DNA of 64,000 nt, taken from positions 2,579,001 through 2,643,000 of the forward strand of contig JAMXDE010000009.1 of the NCBI GenBank assembly GCA_026770025.1, written 5' to 3'. The stretch's first letter is position 1; each line of letters begins with the position of its first letter. Positions 52,620 through 64,000 of the stretch are shown one piece after another. The position numbers and the translations under genes are program-made. Source of the stretch: Craspedostauros australis (lineage: Eukaryota > Bacillariophyta > Bacillariophyceae > Mastogloiales > Achnanthaceae). The notes beneath the pieces were generated by a model that saw only the letters and a program-made list of their open reading frames with translations, made no database searches and was not told the DNA's origin.

Positions 52620-55600
52620 TTATTCGTGGTCCGTTAGAACTGATATTTCGTCATCCTCGAGATTCTCATCCATGTTGCTCATCTTTCCGTTGTTGCTTGC
52701 GTCGCCAGCGTTGTCATCATTTTCAATACTCCTATTCCCCCGATGACTCTTGTCACCATGGTGTGACGAGGTTGTTTGCCTCAACGTTGGTTGGTCCACG
52801 CTCCCAACCAAGATACTCTGCGCATCGGTACCAAAGCGAAACTGAAGACGGCTATTGGTTGTCCGTATATATGATGGAAGAATCACCTTCCCCACCGGTG
52901 GCTCATGCGTCTTCATAAACCTACCAACCTGATCTTCATCGACGTATTGTAGACGTCGTTGTCGAAGATCATCCACCTTTGCCATAGCTCCCCATCGATG
53001 GTAGTATGTGCACGCCTGAGTCATGTACTTCGTCGCATCGGAGTCCAACTTCGTTCTGATGAGATACTCTGCAAACCGTTCACAGGCAAGCCCAGCCTCG
53101 TGAAGGTGGCTGACTTCATTGGAAACGAAGATCGCATCCTGGTATGCTGCCTTGACAGCCATGATGCTGTGACGGTCGCCGTGCTTCGATGTCGCTGCGA
53201 TGTATTCGGCCCGGATGATGAGATGTCTACTCTTGTGACACTCGCCTCTGATGGCGGATGAAAGACTCTTCTTGTATGTTTGCCTCAGTAATCGTTTGTA
53301 TTTGGGACGCTTGGTTTCCTTGTAGAGAGAGGCGGCCATCAATGTGATGTAGAGCATGCGCGAACTTTGGTAGTTGTATCCTGGGTCAGCTGTAAAATGC
53401 TTGTCCAGACGTTTGAATAGGACCTTCATCGCATCAAACCTCTGGAAGTAGGTCGCCAATAGTAGTCGGATCCAATATCCAGCTCGGAGCAACGGCAAGG
53501 TGTCATGTGTCCTCATGATACCCTCACCAAAGCGGGCCATTTCATTCCAATCTACTCCTTCTCTCCCAAGAAGAATTGCTGGCATCTTGGCATGCTCCTT
53601 GAACCAATCAATACCTGATGATACCTTGAATAGTGCCATTTGCTCAAACATAGTTTCGTATGAATGTTGCATCTCTCCCAAGGGATGACCCTCCCACGCA
53701 GCGACTAGATTGCTGGCTAGCCAAGCGAAGAAGCCAGTCTCAAAGTCGCCCTGCTGCATACATACAGAGAAGCCTCGATGCATTTTCTCAAGGATCGAAG
53801 CTGCTGGTTCATGCCACCCAGATATGAAGAGGCCGTCGGTCATGTCAATCCACGCCTTGATGTAGGGATCACGATGTTGGTGGATGACTGAATTGGCCAG
53901 TTCGGCCAGACGCACGGCCATGGCTTGATTTCCTTGTGCAGCTTGCACCATCCCGAAGCTAGCGAAGCCCAAAGCCGCTTCCGCACAGAGGCCATGCCGA
54001 ATGGATAACCGCACAATCTTCATCACTGACATCATCCACTCCACCGCATCTCCTCCAGTATATGCACGAGCCATGATCTGGAACATGAACTTGTTTGAGA
54101 GGATCTTCTTCTTGTCATTCAGTACCGGAAGCGATAGGATCTGCTCATCCGTGTGGCGTCTGAGGTATGATGTCAGCCATAACATATCCCGAATCACGTG
54201 CAGCACATATCCGCGCTTGGGGTACCTTCCAAGCAAGCGGACAGTCTCTCTGTTCATTTTCATGCAGAGATCTTGCCTGTCCTGCTTGGCGTATGCTACT
54301 GCCATACAGGAATATACCGACAGCTTCTGTTCGGTTGTGTCTGCCCTCTCCAATACCTCTCGACCCAGATCGTATCCCAGCTGGTAGTGGCCCAGTGTGA
54401 GCTCCGCATCAGCTCGGAGCTGATGTAGACGAAGCGAAAGATCATAATGGTTCTCCCACGGGGCGCGGAGCTTGCGGAATGCATTGTAGGCCAGCTGCAA
54501 GTACATGGCTGCTGGTGCCAGCGCTGCCATCTTCAATGCCTGCTCTCCGACTTCCAAGTTGAGCTGAAGGGAGAATGGATGATCCTTGGTTGGTATGCAG
54601 TTGAGATGGTCGGCGGCAACGAAGAGCAGGCTCGCATCGATGGTTGGAAGTGACTGGCCACCGCCTTCGTTGCCGCCGCTGCTGACTGTGGATGGAGGTG
54701 GAGATGTTGTTGTTGTCGTTGCAAGCGGAAGTTGGTTCTGTTCACAGTACATCCTCCAGATGTACAGCCCGATCCTGTGTTTCAATTTGCTTCTCATTTC
54801 GCCGAATGGGACGAGTCCCAATGCAGCCTGCTGGATGCGATCATGGGCGAAACGGAATGTCTTGCTCCCGACTGTGTTGGACAGGAGACCTTCCAGCACC
54901 GCTTCTTCCAGATGATCCGACAGCGGCATTGAATCTACTCCAGATGTTGAGAGCGTCTCTGCTCCTCCGCCACCATCGTGTTTGACGGCGTTGGTACCTG
55001 CAAATACGAACCCATCCATCGGAGGCTCCCGAGTACTCTCTTCTCTCAGCACAAACTCCAACAGATCAACATCAAAGCTGAAGCGGATATATGATGCGAT
55101 GATTAGGGCGGTACGAAGTTCGGCGGGCTGGTTGTTGAGTTTCATCGCCATCAGCTGGACCACGTTGCCTGCAGATGCGAACGCTTGTTTGCGGCGCTGT
55201 TGATCTCCATATTGGGACATGCTCAGATCGTTGCTGCCAAGGGATGCATCATCAGGGATGTGCCACTCCCATTGGAATGAGATGCGGCTGTACACGATGG
55301 CGTTGCACCGCTCAAGCTCCTCCAGGAGCTGCAGCATGAAGAAGACGTTGCCTTCCGTCTTGGTGTAGATCTTGGATGTCAACGGTTGCAGCTCCTCCAC
55401 TTCGCGGTCGAGAAGCTGCGACAGCCACAGTCCGACATCATCCTGCGTCATGTTGGCGAGATGGATGTCGGTCCATATCGCGCTTGCGTCTTGTGCTGGT
55501 GGTGGTTTGGGCCATAATTGGGGATGCTTGGGAGACGCATGGTCTTCTGCGTGATGTTGAGAGCTATGCAGCTTGTCGAACATGCTGGCGAGTGGAGATG

Positions 55601-56768
55601 TCGGGGCTAACTCCAAGGGACAATCGGAGTGCGGGTTTGCTTCCTGACGGATGGCACCGATCAAGAGGAAGTTGCTGAGCTGTTTGTCTTGCAGCAACGT
55701 GGCGAGAAGATCCAAGGCCACTTGGGAGCTCCACTGCATGTCATCAAGGAACATGACGACCGGTCGCTTCCTCGTCGCGATGGCCTTGATGAATGATCCG
55801 AACATGTACTGCAGCTTGTTCCATGCCTTGTCGCTGGAGGTCACCATTTGTTCCACACTGTCGCTCTCGATGGTGCAGTTTGTGCGTTGGTGTCCACCTT
55901 GGATTTGATCTCTTGTCGATGATACTGCAGATGATGGTGGCGCCGGCGATGCTCCTCCACCGGCCTTGCTTCCACTGTTTCCCTTGCTTCCCTTGCTTCC
56001 CTTGTTTGCCTTGTCCCTCTTCTTCTCACGCGGCCCATCATGCAAAGACTCCGTCTCCAGCAAGGATGCGATGGATGGCACGATGGTTGCCATCATCTGC
56101 ACTTCGCCACCGATAGTGTCGCGAATGATGTCGGTCATGCGTTTGCGTTCATCTTTGGGTTCGCTGATGACCTGTTGACAAAAGTCGCTCAAGGTTTGAA
56201 CGATGGCCGAGAATGGGTCCTTGGATCCTGTCGTTTCATCGTTCTTTCCTTGGATGAAGTATGCGCGCTGTGTTGGCTGCGAATGATTGGCGTTGGTGTT
56301 GGTGTTGGTGTTCGTGTCGACTGGTTGATCGTCAGGATTGTTGCCCTGCTCACCAGCAGCACCAAGGGACGCTGCAAGCTGCTTGACGAGTCTGGATTTG
56401 CCAGTTCCGCTGAGTCCCCAAAGGAACGCGGCAGGGAGTGTTGGGCCGGTGGATCGAATGCCAACATCATCGGCCGCCTTGCGGTTGTCGTTGTGCTTTC
56501 GATTTCGGCGTGTTGGCTTTCCTCCTTTCCGAGCGCTCCTGTTGCTGGATCGTTGCACAATGTCGTCGAAGGCGGCCTTCAATTGATCCAGCTCCTTTGA
56601 ACGACCGAAGAACTGGGTGTTGCGGAAATCCAACTTGCAGTGGATCTGCGCATCCAACTCTGTCTCGTTGTGTCCATTATCGTAAAAGTCGTTGCCGGAC
56701 GTGAACGTGACCGCAGTCTGCGACGTTGACGACAACCTTGTGTTGTTGCTTGAGATGGATCTCGACAT
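52620..56768 (-). CDS. Large AAA/STAND-type signalling ATPase, copy 2
   Basis: The product has 1,382 residues from the Met at 56768 (MSRSISSNNTRLSS). The frame stays open a further 203 codons upstream to 57377, but copy 1 has no matching sequence and those residues have no domain, so the shorter start is preferred. The P-loop GLSGTGKSRL is near residue 117 and Walker B VVMFLDDMQW near 337. Compared with copy 1 it lacks about 22 residues between the Arg/Lys-rich N-terminal patch and the P-loop. Its C-terminal 400 or so residues are diverged but collinear (PGYNYQSSRMLYITLMAASLYK against PGYHYNSSRFLCVGLMAASLY in copy 1, written partly). Both copies end in an acidic DDE-SVLTD-E tail. Head-to-tail arrangement and shared blocks show a tandem duplication followed by sequence exchange. 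Confidence 0.85.
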   Translation of the reverse strand: MSRSISSNNTRLSSTSQTAVTFTSGNDFYDNGHNETELDAQIHCKLDFRNTQFFGRSKELDQLKAAFDDIVQRSSNRSARKGGKPTRRNRKHNDNRKAADDVGIRSTGPTLPAAFLWGLSGTGKSRLVKQLAASLGAAGEQGNNPDDQPVDTNTNTNTNANHSQPTQRAYFIQGKNDETTGSKDPFSAIVQTLSDFCQQVISEPKDERKRMTDIIRDTIGGEVQMMATIVPSIASLLETESLHDGPREKKRDKANKGSKGSKGNSGSKAGGGASPAPPSSAVSSTRDQIQGGHQRTNCTIESDSVEQMVTSSDKAWNKLQYMFGSFIKAIATRKRPVVMFLDDMQWSSQVALDLLATLLQDKQLSNFLLIGAIRQEANPHSDCPLELAPTSPLASMFDKLHSSQHHAEDHASPKHPQLWPKPPPAQDASAIWTDIHLANMTQDDVGLWLSQLLDREVEELQPLTSKIYTKTEGNVFFMLQLLEELERCNAIVYSRISFQWEWHIPDDASLGSNDLSMSQYGDQQRRKQAFASAGNVVQLMAMKLNNQPAELRTALIIASYIRFSFDVDLLEFVLREESTREPPMDGFVFAGTNAVKHDGGGGAETLSTSGVDSMPLSDHLEEAVLEGLLSNTVGSKTFRFAHDRIQQAALGLVPFGEMRSKLKHRIGLYIWRMYCEQNQLPLATTTTTSPPPSTVSSGGNEGGGQSLPTIDASLLFVAADHLNCIPTKDHPFSLQLNLEVGEQALKMAALAPAAMYLQLAYNAFRKLRAPWENHYDLSLRLHQLRADAELTLGHYQLGYDLGREVLERADTTEQKLSVYSCMAVAYAKQDRQDLCMKMNRETVRLLGRYPKRGYVLHVIRDMLWLTSYLRRHTDEQILSLPVLNDKKKILSNKFMFQIMARAYTGGDAVEWMMSVMKIVRLSIRHGLCAEAALGFASFGMVQAAQGNQAMAVRLAELANSVIHQHRDPYIKAWIDMTDGLFISGWHEPAASILEKMHRGFSVCMQQGDFETGFFAWLASNLVAAWEGHPLGEMQHSYETMFEQMALFKVSSGIDWFKEHAKMPAILLGREGVDWNEMARFGEGIMRTHDTLPLLRAGYWIRLLLATYFQRFDAMKVLFKRLDKHFTADPGYNYQSSRMLYITLMAASLYKETKRPKYKRLLRQTYKKSLSSAIRGECHKSRHLIIRAEYIAATSKHGDRHSIMAVKAAYQDAIFVSNEVSHLHEAGLACERFAEYLIRTKLDSDATKYMTQACTYYHRWGAMAKVDDLRQRRLQYVDEDQVGRFMKTHEPPVGKVILPSYIRTTNSRLQFRFGTDAQSILVGSVDQPTLRQTTSSHHGDKSHRGNRSIENDDNAGDASNNGKMSNMDENLEDDEISVLTDHE

Positions 56769-58592
56769 GCTCCCAAGATTGATTGGATATCGTGTTTGCT
56801 CTACTTTGCTTCTGGTTGGATCTGTTGTTGTACATGCGCAAGTGCGCGAGAAAGAGCAAATTGTGGGAAAGGAGACTGATGATGCAGATTTGACTGTGGA
56901 GTACTCGTAAATCAACGCCGCGCAGAAGGAAGGGCGTGCCGTTTCCGTTGTCGTCGCCTTCGAGTACGACCTGCGAGAACGGTCTGTTGCATTCGCACAT
57001 GCTCGTGGAGGTGCACGTTCCTCCCTCATGTGTTCGTCTGGTGCAGCAGCATGAGGGATGTTGTCGTGGCAGCGCCACCACTCCCTTGGATGCGCCAGTA
57101 TCAGTGAGAAAACGAAGTGATCCATGGTGGTTCGAGTGATGAAATGGACCCCATCTGGACGACCTACGAATGCAATTGTTTTTCCGCCTCTCCACAGGAG
57201 CCAAACATGAACAGAACGTGAGCACGAGGTCATGGGTGAAGTCGTCAATCTCTCGTCATGTTCTCCAGAGGTTCGCCATGTGTCACGATCACGCAAAGTG
57301 CCCCAATCTTTGACAGAACAGTCACTTCCTCGCTCAGAAAAGACATTGGACCATTCGTGCGTTCTCCCTTTGTTCACATCGCTTCAAATGCGTATCTCTA
57401 CTAAACTCCACCAAATGAAGAGCATGCCCCTGTTGTGAGAAGTCGAACGAACATCGGAAGGGTGCTACTACAGGGATGGAGGTCAATTGCCATGGCAGAC
57501 CGCACGCTACCTTTTGCGCCTCAATCTCCTCTGCCCGTTTGCGTCGCCGGCTTTTTCTGCTCTTGCCACGTGCTCGTGGCTTGTTGGATCCGTACCATCC
57601 CATTGTGCACTCACCATTTCACCCCTTGGCAGATGAGCAGCGTTTGTATCGCACATGGTCCATCCATGCTCTCTCTCTCTCTCTGCTTCATTGCATTGCG
57701 GTGCAATGGCATCTCGGTCACGTTCCAATGCCGAAACAAGAAAGAAACATCACAATCCAATACTCTCAAAATTTCCATTGACATTCACTTCGCAACAACG
57801 CTCCGCCGAAAACAGAAAGCGCTGTTAGCTCGGCCAAAACGATTTCGCCTGTTCCGAGAGCGTGCTTGGGCGCTGTGGGGTGCCGTTTCCAGTCATGAAT
57901 GGTGACAGCGCGTCTTTTATCTTCGTTTTGTTCTTGTATCCGACCGACGGACAGATGCAACAAATGTTGACCATATTAGTGCATATTTTCGATGGATCGG
58001 GACAGTCTTGAGTTGTGTTGTGTGTGATGAAGGACAGATGAAACGCAAAACATGAATCAGTGAAGTCAAAACCTGCAGCGAATGAACACGGATACTCTGC
58101 CGAAGTCACAATTCGCAACCACAGCACAACAGCAACAAGCGCCATCGCAAGGAAGGGCAGAACGAAGGAAGAGACAGAGAGAGAGACTCAAGCAGACAGA
58201 TCGAAACCGACGCTTGCGCAACACCGCATTCACACGAACACCAGTAGCAGACACTCCAACTGTCGCCATCGCCGTCGTTTGCTGCTGCGGTGGTTGATGC
58301 CGTTGTCACTTTGGAGCATAGCACTCGCACTGCGAACCCAATTCAACTGACAGACAGAGTTTGAGTCGAAGGATTCAGGAGCCGCAGTTGGCAATCCAGC
58401 GAAGCTGCTGCTGACAACGTGGACAACGACGATTGGGTGCTGCACCGTGGCCATCCTTCGGAAGCAATCAGTACTCTCGAGAGCAATTAGAGAGCACAAT
58501 ACGATACAGCAAAATACAATACAGCACAAAACAACACAGTATAATACAATTGAAAGAGAAGGGAAGGAAGGGAAGAGGAGAAGAAGAAGGCC
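56769..58592. other. Divergent intergenic region
   Basis: The leaders of ATPase copy 2 (-) and the muHD gene (+) lie here. A CT run is at about 57670-57682 and a GA run at about 58170-58187. The last 80 bp before 58593 are A/G-rich with repeated AATACA. No further gene is supported. Confidence 0.45.
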
Positions 58593-61505
58593 ATGCAGCT
58601 GCTGTCATCGAGAGGCTGCGCAAGCCCCGAGTTCGCCTCAGTGTCTCTGCTGATCAAGGCCAACCTGTCAGGCGCCCAGATCACGGGCGAATCCATCGGC
58701 GAGCCCCTCCTGATCCCCTCGCCTGTCTCCACAACCTCAAAGGCCAGCTGCATCAAATCGCTGCAGGAGCTGCATCAGTACATCAACCTCGTCTTCCAAT
58801 CGTCCAAGGCCTCCACAAAGCAATCCTCGGACGACAAGTTCCTCAACGAGCTGCTGCGCGAGGATGCCAGGACGCTGGATGAGATGCAGGTCTTCCGGCC
58901 GCTCAACGCGCACGGACTGGGACTGCATTACCAGGTCATCCGCGACAAGCAGTCCGTGCTCAAATTCATTCCGTTGGCGCTGTCGGCGTTGAATGCGTCG
59001 TCCGATGAGGCCATGAGCAAGGCCAGGGCATCGATCGAGAGCGAGGTGACGGCTGCTGTCATTTGTGTCGGCATCACGGGGTTGCCCAACGCCATCGGGA
59101 CGTCCCATCTGTCGCACGGTCTGGCCGAACGCATGCAGGATTGCATCGGCATGTTCACCAGTACGGGGACGCAGGATGCGGCGGCGTCGCGCGATTTCCT
59201 CGCCACCATGCTGCTCACGCAGGAAGACGATCGCTTGACGAATGAAATGGTCGAGAGGAGGCAGCGGCTGCTGCTCTCCATGCAGAATGACGCCTTCGAT
59301 CGCAACCAGAGAGGCGGCAAGCTGCTGGCGAAGGCCAGAAAATCGCATGCCATGTCATCGTCGGGAGGCAATGCCGACGTGGGTTCCAACCTGTACACCA
59401 ATTCTTCCGATCTGGCGCGCATCATGGTGGAGCGCTTGGCGGTCCTGTCCGTGGCAGAGACGGACGTCGCCTTCCGCAAGTACGAGGTCAAAGCAGCGGC
59501 GGCGGCGGCCACTGGCAAGTCATCCAAATCGAGGAGGAAGAAGGCGCCGCGCGATGCGGATCTAGACAACTTCGATTTCAAGGGCACAAAACGCAGCTCG
59601 ATACGCGACGCATCCTCCACGACGCTCTCCTCGGACGCGGCATCCGTCGCGTCCTCATCGACCAGCAATTTCCAACTGCGGGGTGCCAAGAAGGACACGC
59701 GCAGTTCCTTGAATCGCACGCGACAAGGATCCGTGCCGGCCTTGTCCGCGCCGCGCAAGGATGCTCCTGGATACCGCAACCGACGATCGAGCGGGGATGC
59801 GGGTTCGGTCGCGAGGCAGGCCATCTCGTCACGGCGGTCTTCCGGTGGTGCCACGGCGAATGGCAACGACTCGGCGGCTGGCGGATGGTCGGTCGACGGC
59901 AGCGGCCATAACAGCGCATCCACCGGCGTCTCCTTCAGTCAGGATTTCAACGCCAAGTCACAATCCACGCGATTCGCTTCATCGAAGGACGACGATTCCA
60001 GAAGTTCCGGACGCACGCCCAACAGCAACGGCCACGGCACTCGTCGCGGCCGCAGGAATCGCGAAAATGCCAACTTCGATCCCTTCACATCCCAATCGAC
60101 CAGCGAAACGACAGCCACGACGGAATCCCTCAGTTCGAGACGCAGCTCGGCCCATTCCATCGATCACAACTTTGGCGACGATACGTCCTTCGATCCCAGC
60201 ATCATGCATGGTGGCAGGAGCGTACGATCGACGGGGACCATGGGCAGCAACAGCAACCACGAACCGAGGATGCAAGTCAACGTCGCGCTCAACGAAGATC
60301 TCACATGTACATACAAAATGTCGGAAATGTCCTCGTGTTCCGTCGAAGGTATTCTGCAGGTACGCACGCATTCGGTTACTTGCGTCTGTTGGGTGACAAT
60401 GTGCGATTTACTCTTGTTGGATTGACATTGCATTTCGTCCGCGCACCCTTGTCCACTTACATGTGCTCCATTCCATGCCATTTTTTCGCCGTCGATATTC
60501 GACATTGTATTTTTCCGCCCTTCTCCGATCTACCACATGCTTTCGCGGATCTCTTCGTTACGTCAGGTTCTAATCAAATCCAACTTCACAACGCAAGCCC
60601 CGTTCTATCTCATGATCCGAGATCCCTCCCACCATGTCCAAACGATCGTGGAGGATCGCAAGTGCGTGGAGAATCTGTCCAAAGATTTGCAGTACGATGC
60701 CAGCGAATCACGTCCGGACTACAAATTCTCAGTCTCAGTGCCCAAATTGGATGAGTATGTCCCTGTCCTCAAGTACAAGTGCAGTTCCGAGCTGCGTCCC
60801 GTTCCGATGGTAAGTGATTTGATCCGATCTGATTCCCCTGTGTTATCTTGTGTTGCGCGCTGCAGTGTTGGTTACTCCAATGTCAGTGTGCCATTATGGT
60901 GCCATAAGCACATGCGCGGTGCGGTGATTCTTGTTGCGTATCCTCATGAAAAAGTTCCACATGGCGAATCAATTGCTTGCCATTTCACGTGCCACCTCGC
61001 ATGTTTTCCATCGCTATATGCTCACTCTCACATTGCCTGCACGGACATCCCTATCACACACAACCTGCAGCGCGTCCAAACCAGAGTCCGACGAGAGAAT
61101 CAATACTGGCGCGTCGCAGTGCAGATCAGTTCCAATCCGCACAACGAGGACAACTTGACAAACTTGACGATCATCATGGGAGTGCCACCGGCTGTGAATG
61201 GCGAGTCGATGGTCACCTATCCAGACGGTGGCAAGTGGAACGTCTCCAAACGCAGCGTTATCTGGTGTGTTTCCGAATTGAGCCGAGGCGAGAAGTTCCA
61301 ACTGCAGGCCCGATTCGAGGCAGATCCCTCCGTGAATGGTTCCGACGAGCAGCCCAAGTTCCCAGTGCTGGTTCGGTGCGAGTGCATGTACTCGCAGCTC
61401 AGCGACATCGAAGTCGAGGTCACGGATGTGCCGGACGTATTTGCCACGGACATGAAGATGAAGTTGGCACGGCGATTCCGACTGTCACATCGAGAGCGAC
61501 CGTAG
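58593..61505 (+). CDS. Mu-homology-domain (FCHo/SGIP1- or TSET-like) trafficking protein, three exons
   Basis: Exons are 58593-60359, 60567-60809 and 61071-61505, all joined in phase 0 (CTGCAG/GTACGC, CGTCAG/GTTCTA, CCGATG/GTAAGT, CTGCAG/CGCGTC), giving 814 residues. The N-terminal 230 residues are helical (SLQELHQYINLVFQSSK) and are not recognised as F-BAR. Residues 310-560 are disordered, Ser/Arg-rich and full of SRRSS-type sites that look like kinase targets. The C-terminus is a mu-homology domain: VNVALNEDLTCTYKMSEMSS, then VLIKSNFTTQAPFYLMIRDP, KRSVIWCVSELSRGEKFQLQ and a closing VRCECMYSQLSDIEVEV. Such domains bind cargo or adaptors in endocytosis (FCHo, SGIP1, mu subunits, TPLATE/TSET partners). 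I infer a clathrin-related role at the plasma membrane or endosomes. Confidence 0.78.
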
Positions 61506-61862
61506 CTTGTTTGGAAAGGGGAACGTACGTATGACAGAGCCTCTGAAAGTCCACCGTTAACGCACATCATCCTCATGCTCTCCCTCTCTATCTCTCTACT
61601 TCGACATGGCGTGACGTGGCATGGCTCGGCATGGCTTGGCATGGTGCAATACAAATCAACGCAAGTCAACGCAGAACAGTACGATGATGCTGGCTTCTTT
61701 TCGTGCACTCCATTTGCTAAAGTAGGGTTATTCGGTATCAAAAAGACATTGTATGTGCACAAGGACTTCCAAAGCACTCGTCGCAACCAATCAGGAGAGT
61801 GTCGACCAGACGATCTTCGATGCGCGCTTCCTCTGCAATCAAGAACTGATGACACGATTCCG

Positions 61863-63299
61863 TCAAACTTTGGACATCTTCTCTTCACTCCAAGAGCTGA
61901 AATCGAACTTGGCGTTGGGATCCCACAAGGAAGATCCATCGTAGGCGATCCTCGCACGTGGCTTTTTGCGGGCCTTCCCGGGACGAGTCTGCGTACTCGC
62001 ACACGTACGCGCAGGAGGCTTGGATGCTGGTTGCGTGGTAGAAGTGCACGGAGGATGGCGCCATGGGATCGGCGACATGCTGGTCGAGTCTGAGGAACAT
62101 GCACCACTCAGGAGATCCAAGCCTTGGGAGGGCTGGTGCTCCTCAACAGCTTCGGGCATTTCAGCGGCACGAGTCGTCTCCTTGGCTTCGTCGCAGAGTT
62201 GTGCTGGGAGCTCGTGCAGCCCCTGTTGCGCCAGTATCCGCGCGTATCTCTGGGCATGCCTCATGCTCTTTCTATGGGCGGAACAGATGGCTCGTTGCAT
62301 GGAGTACCATTTGTTCTTGATGGCATTCGCCGTTCGGTTCTTCATTACCTTGGCCATCACGGACCACCTTGGCGAGGCGCGACATGAGAACGAGGACGAG
62401 ACAACAGCGGGATTGCGACGGCGTGTTGGAAGATGAAATGGTGGCGCACAAAGAGATGACGAGAAATGGAGAAGTCGTGAGAAACTATGAATTGCCTGTG
62501 AAGACTGCGGCCATTGCAAAGCAACTTTCTCGTCGATATTGCAACGTCGAGACGATGAAAAGGTACGTGCGTGACTTGAAGTGTACGCACAGGAAGCAGA
62601 CAGATATGTTCGGGACTAACAGACCTCAAAACAATGAACACCAGCATCTGCACCACACGTAAGAAGCACTCACTTGGATCCCATTGCCCTGTACATGTCG
62701 TCGATCGCTTGCATCTCCTCCACAGACCAGTTGCCTTTCTTGACATTGGGGCGGAGCTGCTCGTTCCAACGCTCACGGCATTGCTTGTTGGTGCGGCCAT
62801 GCCCATGTGCTAAGGCTATCATTTGCCATTGCATCCGTTGCCCGCTGTCGTTGTACCAATCCACGATTTGGCTCAAGCGAGCATCTTCCTGTGAGATTTG
62901 GATGTCGATGCGCGAAAGGACGCCATTGTGGAGAAATGGAGAGGCCGCGAAAGTGACAACGAGCAACCATACGTTGCAAGTCAGTGGCACCAGCAAGAGA
63001 AGGAACGGATGGATGAATGGATGGATGGATGGATGATGAGTGCCAGTGAACCAGGTCGGCGCTACACTCGAATCCAATCGTGCGCATCCATTCTCAGCCT
63101 TTGGAGACGCAGTCAAATGACTCACCTCCGGCGTCCACATCCCTCGGCTGAACCTGCGATTAGTCGATGCTGCGGTGGCAGAGACCGCTGCGGCCTGCCC
63201 TGCATCGCATGTTGATGGCACGGCAAGCTCGACGTTCACTGAGGATGCACGCCCTCCATTCTGCTGTTCCCATGACGAAGGAATGTTGGTCTGATTCAT
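61863..63299 (-). CDS. R2R3-type MYB DNA-binding protein, three exons
   Basis: Exons are 63299-63126, 62888-62674 and 62367-61863, with introns in phase 0 (CCGGAG/GTGAGT) and phase 2 (TCCAA/GTGAGT to CCAAG/GTGG). The product has 297 residues. The first MYB repeat has Trp at MWTPEED, MQWQMIA and CRERWNEQL, and the second at NWSVEEM, SKWSVMAKV and IKNKWYS. These are the regularly spaced Trp residues of a two-repeat MYB, at about residues 52-155. Intron 1 cuts the first repeat just after its first Trp, and intron 2 cuts the second repeat before its middle Trp. The tail has a Ser/Thr/Pro stretch and a basic KARKKPRARIAYDG near the C-terminus. A CTGCTTTCACAG acceptor-like site lies just upstream of the chosen Met, so a further 5' exon, probably untranslated, is likely. 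I infer a nuclear transcription factor. Targets are unknown. Confidence 0.88.
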
Positions 63300-64000
63300 C
63301 TTTGCGATGATCTGTGAAAGCAGAAGGTGAAATACTGGGGCACGGCTGCGTTGGTGTGGCAGAAGGAATGTCCTGTTTGGATGTCGAAACTGATGTCAGC
63401 TGCTACGATTGCGATGCAGCGACGAAGCATGCGATGTGATGGAGGTGCCTTCGGCTGTTGATGGGTCGGAATGCGACGACAACGAATTCTGGAAATGCGG
63501 GCAACCATGGCAAGAGAGCGATGGCAAGAGAGCGATGGCAAGAACGACAATAGCATCAACGACTCTGCCTTGTTCTATCTGCTTGCTGTATCGCACTCAT
63601 AACAAACAAGAAATACAGCATCGCACCGCGTTAAAAAGTGAAGAGCAGTTTCATGCACACATTCCTACGTGGTTTTCGCAGTGTCATGGTTTCCATCTTT
63701 CCCTCTCACTTTTCGATTTTTGAGAAGGTATCATTTCAACCAATCAGATCGAAGCGACAACTCAAGGTCATTTTGTGCGAGTATTTTATCCATGACTCGA
63801 ATGGTGTTTGTGTGATGACTGCGTCTGTTGTCAACATGGACAAGAGGAGGAAATCGAATCGACCATGGCGACGGCAGTCGCTTACGACTACGGGAACAGA
63901 GCGGCAGCAACCATCGGAGCAATGGCGATGAAGATGCGATCGTAGAAGAACGCACTCTTATCACACAACTGGCTGCGGTAGCGACCTGTTGTGGACGAGT
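63300..64000. other. Upstream flank of the MYB gene, window edge
   Basis: The likely 5' exon and promoter of the MYB gene fall here. Short frames on both strands have no recognisable domain. A direct repeat of GCAAGAGAGCGATG occurs at about 63510-63540. Confidence 0.4.

Noticed and set aside
56769-57377. 203-codon upstream extension of ATPase copy 2
   Set aside because: The paralogue shares sequence only from the later Met, and the extension has no domain and a mixed composition like translated leader DNA.

Overview
This is a window of nuclear DNA from a eukaryotic alga, most likely a diatom or a close stramenopile relative. Genes are split by introns of about 70 to 700 bp with GTRAGT-type donors. 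Two genes start with a signal peptide ending in an ASAF- or DAF-type motif, the hallmark of bipartite plastid targeting in algae with red-derived secondary plastids, and a third has a similar but weaker N-terminus. One of the targeted products is a carotenoid isomerase-type enzyme. Secreted proteins carry Ser/Ala/Pro/Thr linkers (SAPT repeats) of the kind common in diatoms, and the retrotransposons are Copia elements with one long gag-pol frame.

Layout. 1-3204: minus-strand gene, cut by the window edge, for a secreted gametolysin-like (M11) zinc metallopeptidase in at least five exons. 3.9-20.9 kb: a retroelement block. Copia element A (minus strand) is split by a younger Copia element B (plus strand, identical-looking LTRs, target-site duplication) that landed inside A's gag-pol frame. 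Solo or truncated LTRs and a second dispersed repeat family surround the block. 20.9-24.7 kb: gene-poor DNA. 24.7-27.7 kb: a secreted 977-residue protein with two Cys-module arrays joined by a SAPT linker. 27.7-31.2 kb: more repeat debris.

31-64 kb is the gene-rich part: a CIA30-like secreted protein (-), a type II membrane glycosyltransferase (-), a LON substrate-binding-domain protein (+, two exons), RFT1 (-), an unknown plastid protein (+, two exons), a small membrane protein (-), a CRTISO-family oxidoreductase (+, two exons), two tandem giant AAA/STAND-type ATPase paralogues (-) with patchy near-identity, a mu-homology-domain trafficking protein (+, three exons) and an R2R3-MYB factor (-, at least three exons).

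There is no operon logic. The genes look like independent housekeeping or secretory functions (ER glycosylation, Golgi glycosylation, endocytic trafficking, plastid carotenoids) next to a repeat-rich island. Splice sites were placed by reading frame, motif continuity and donor/acceptor consensus. No transcript evidence was available, and untranslated regions were not defined.
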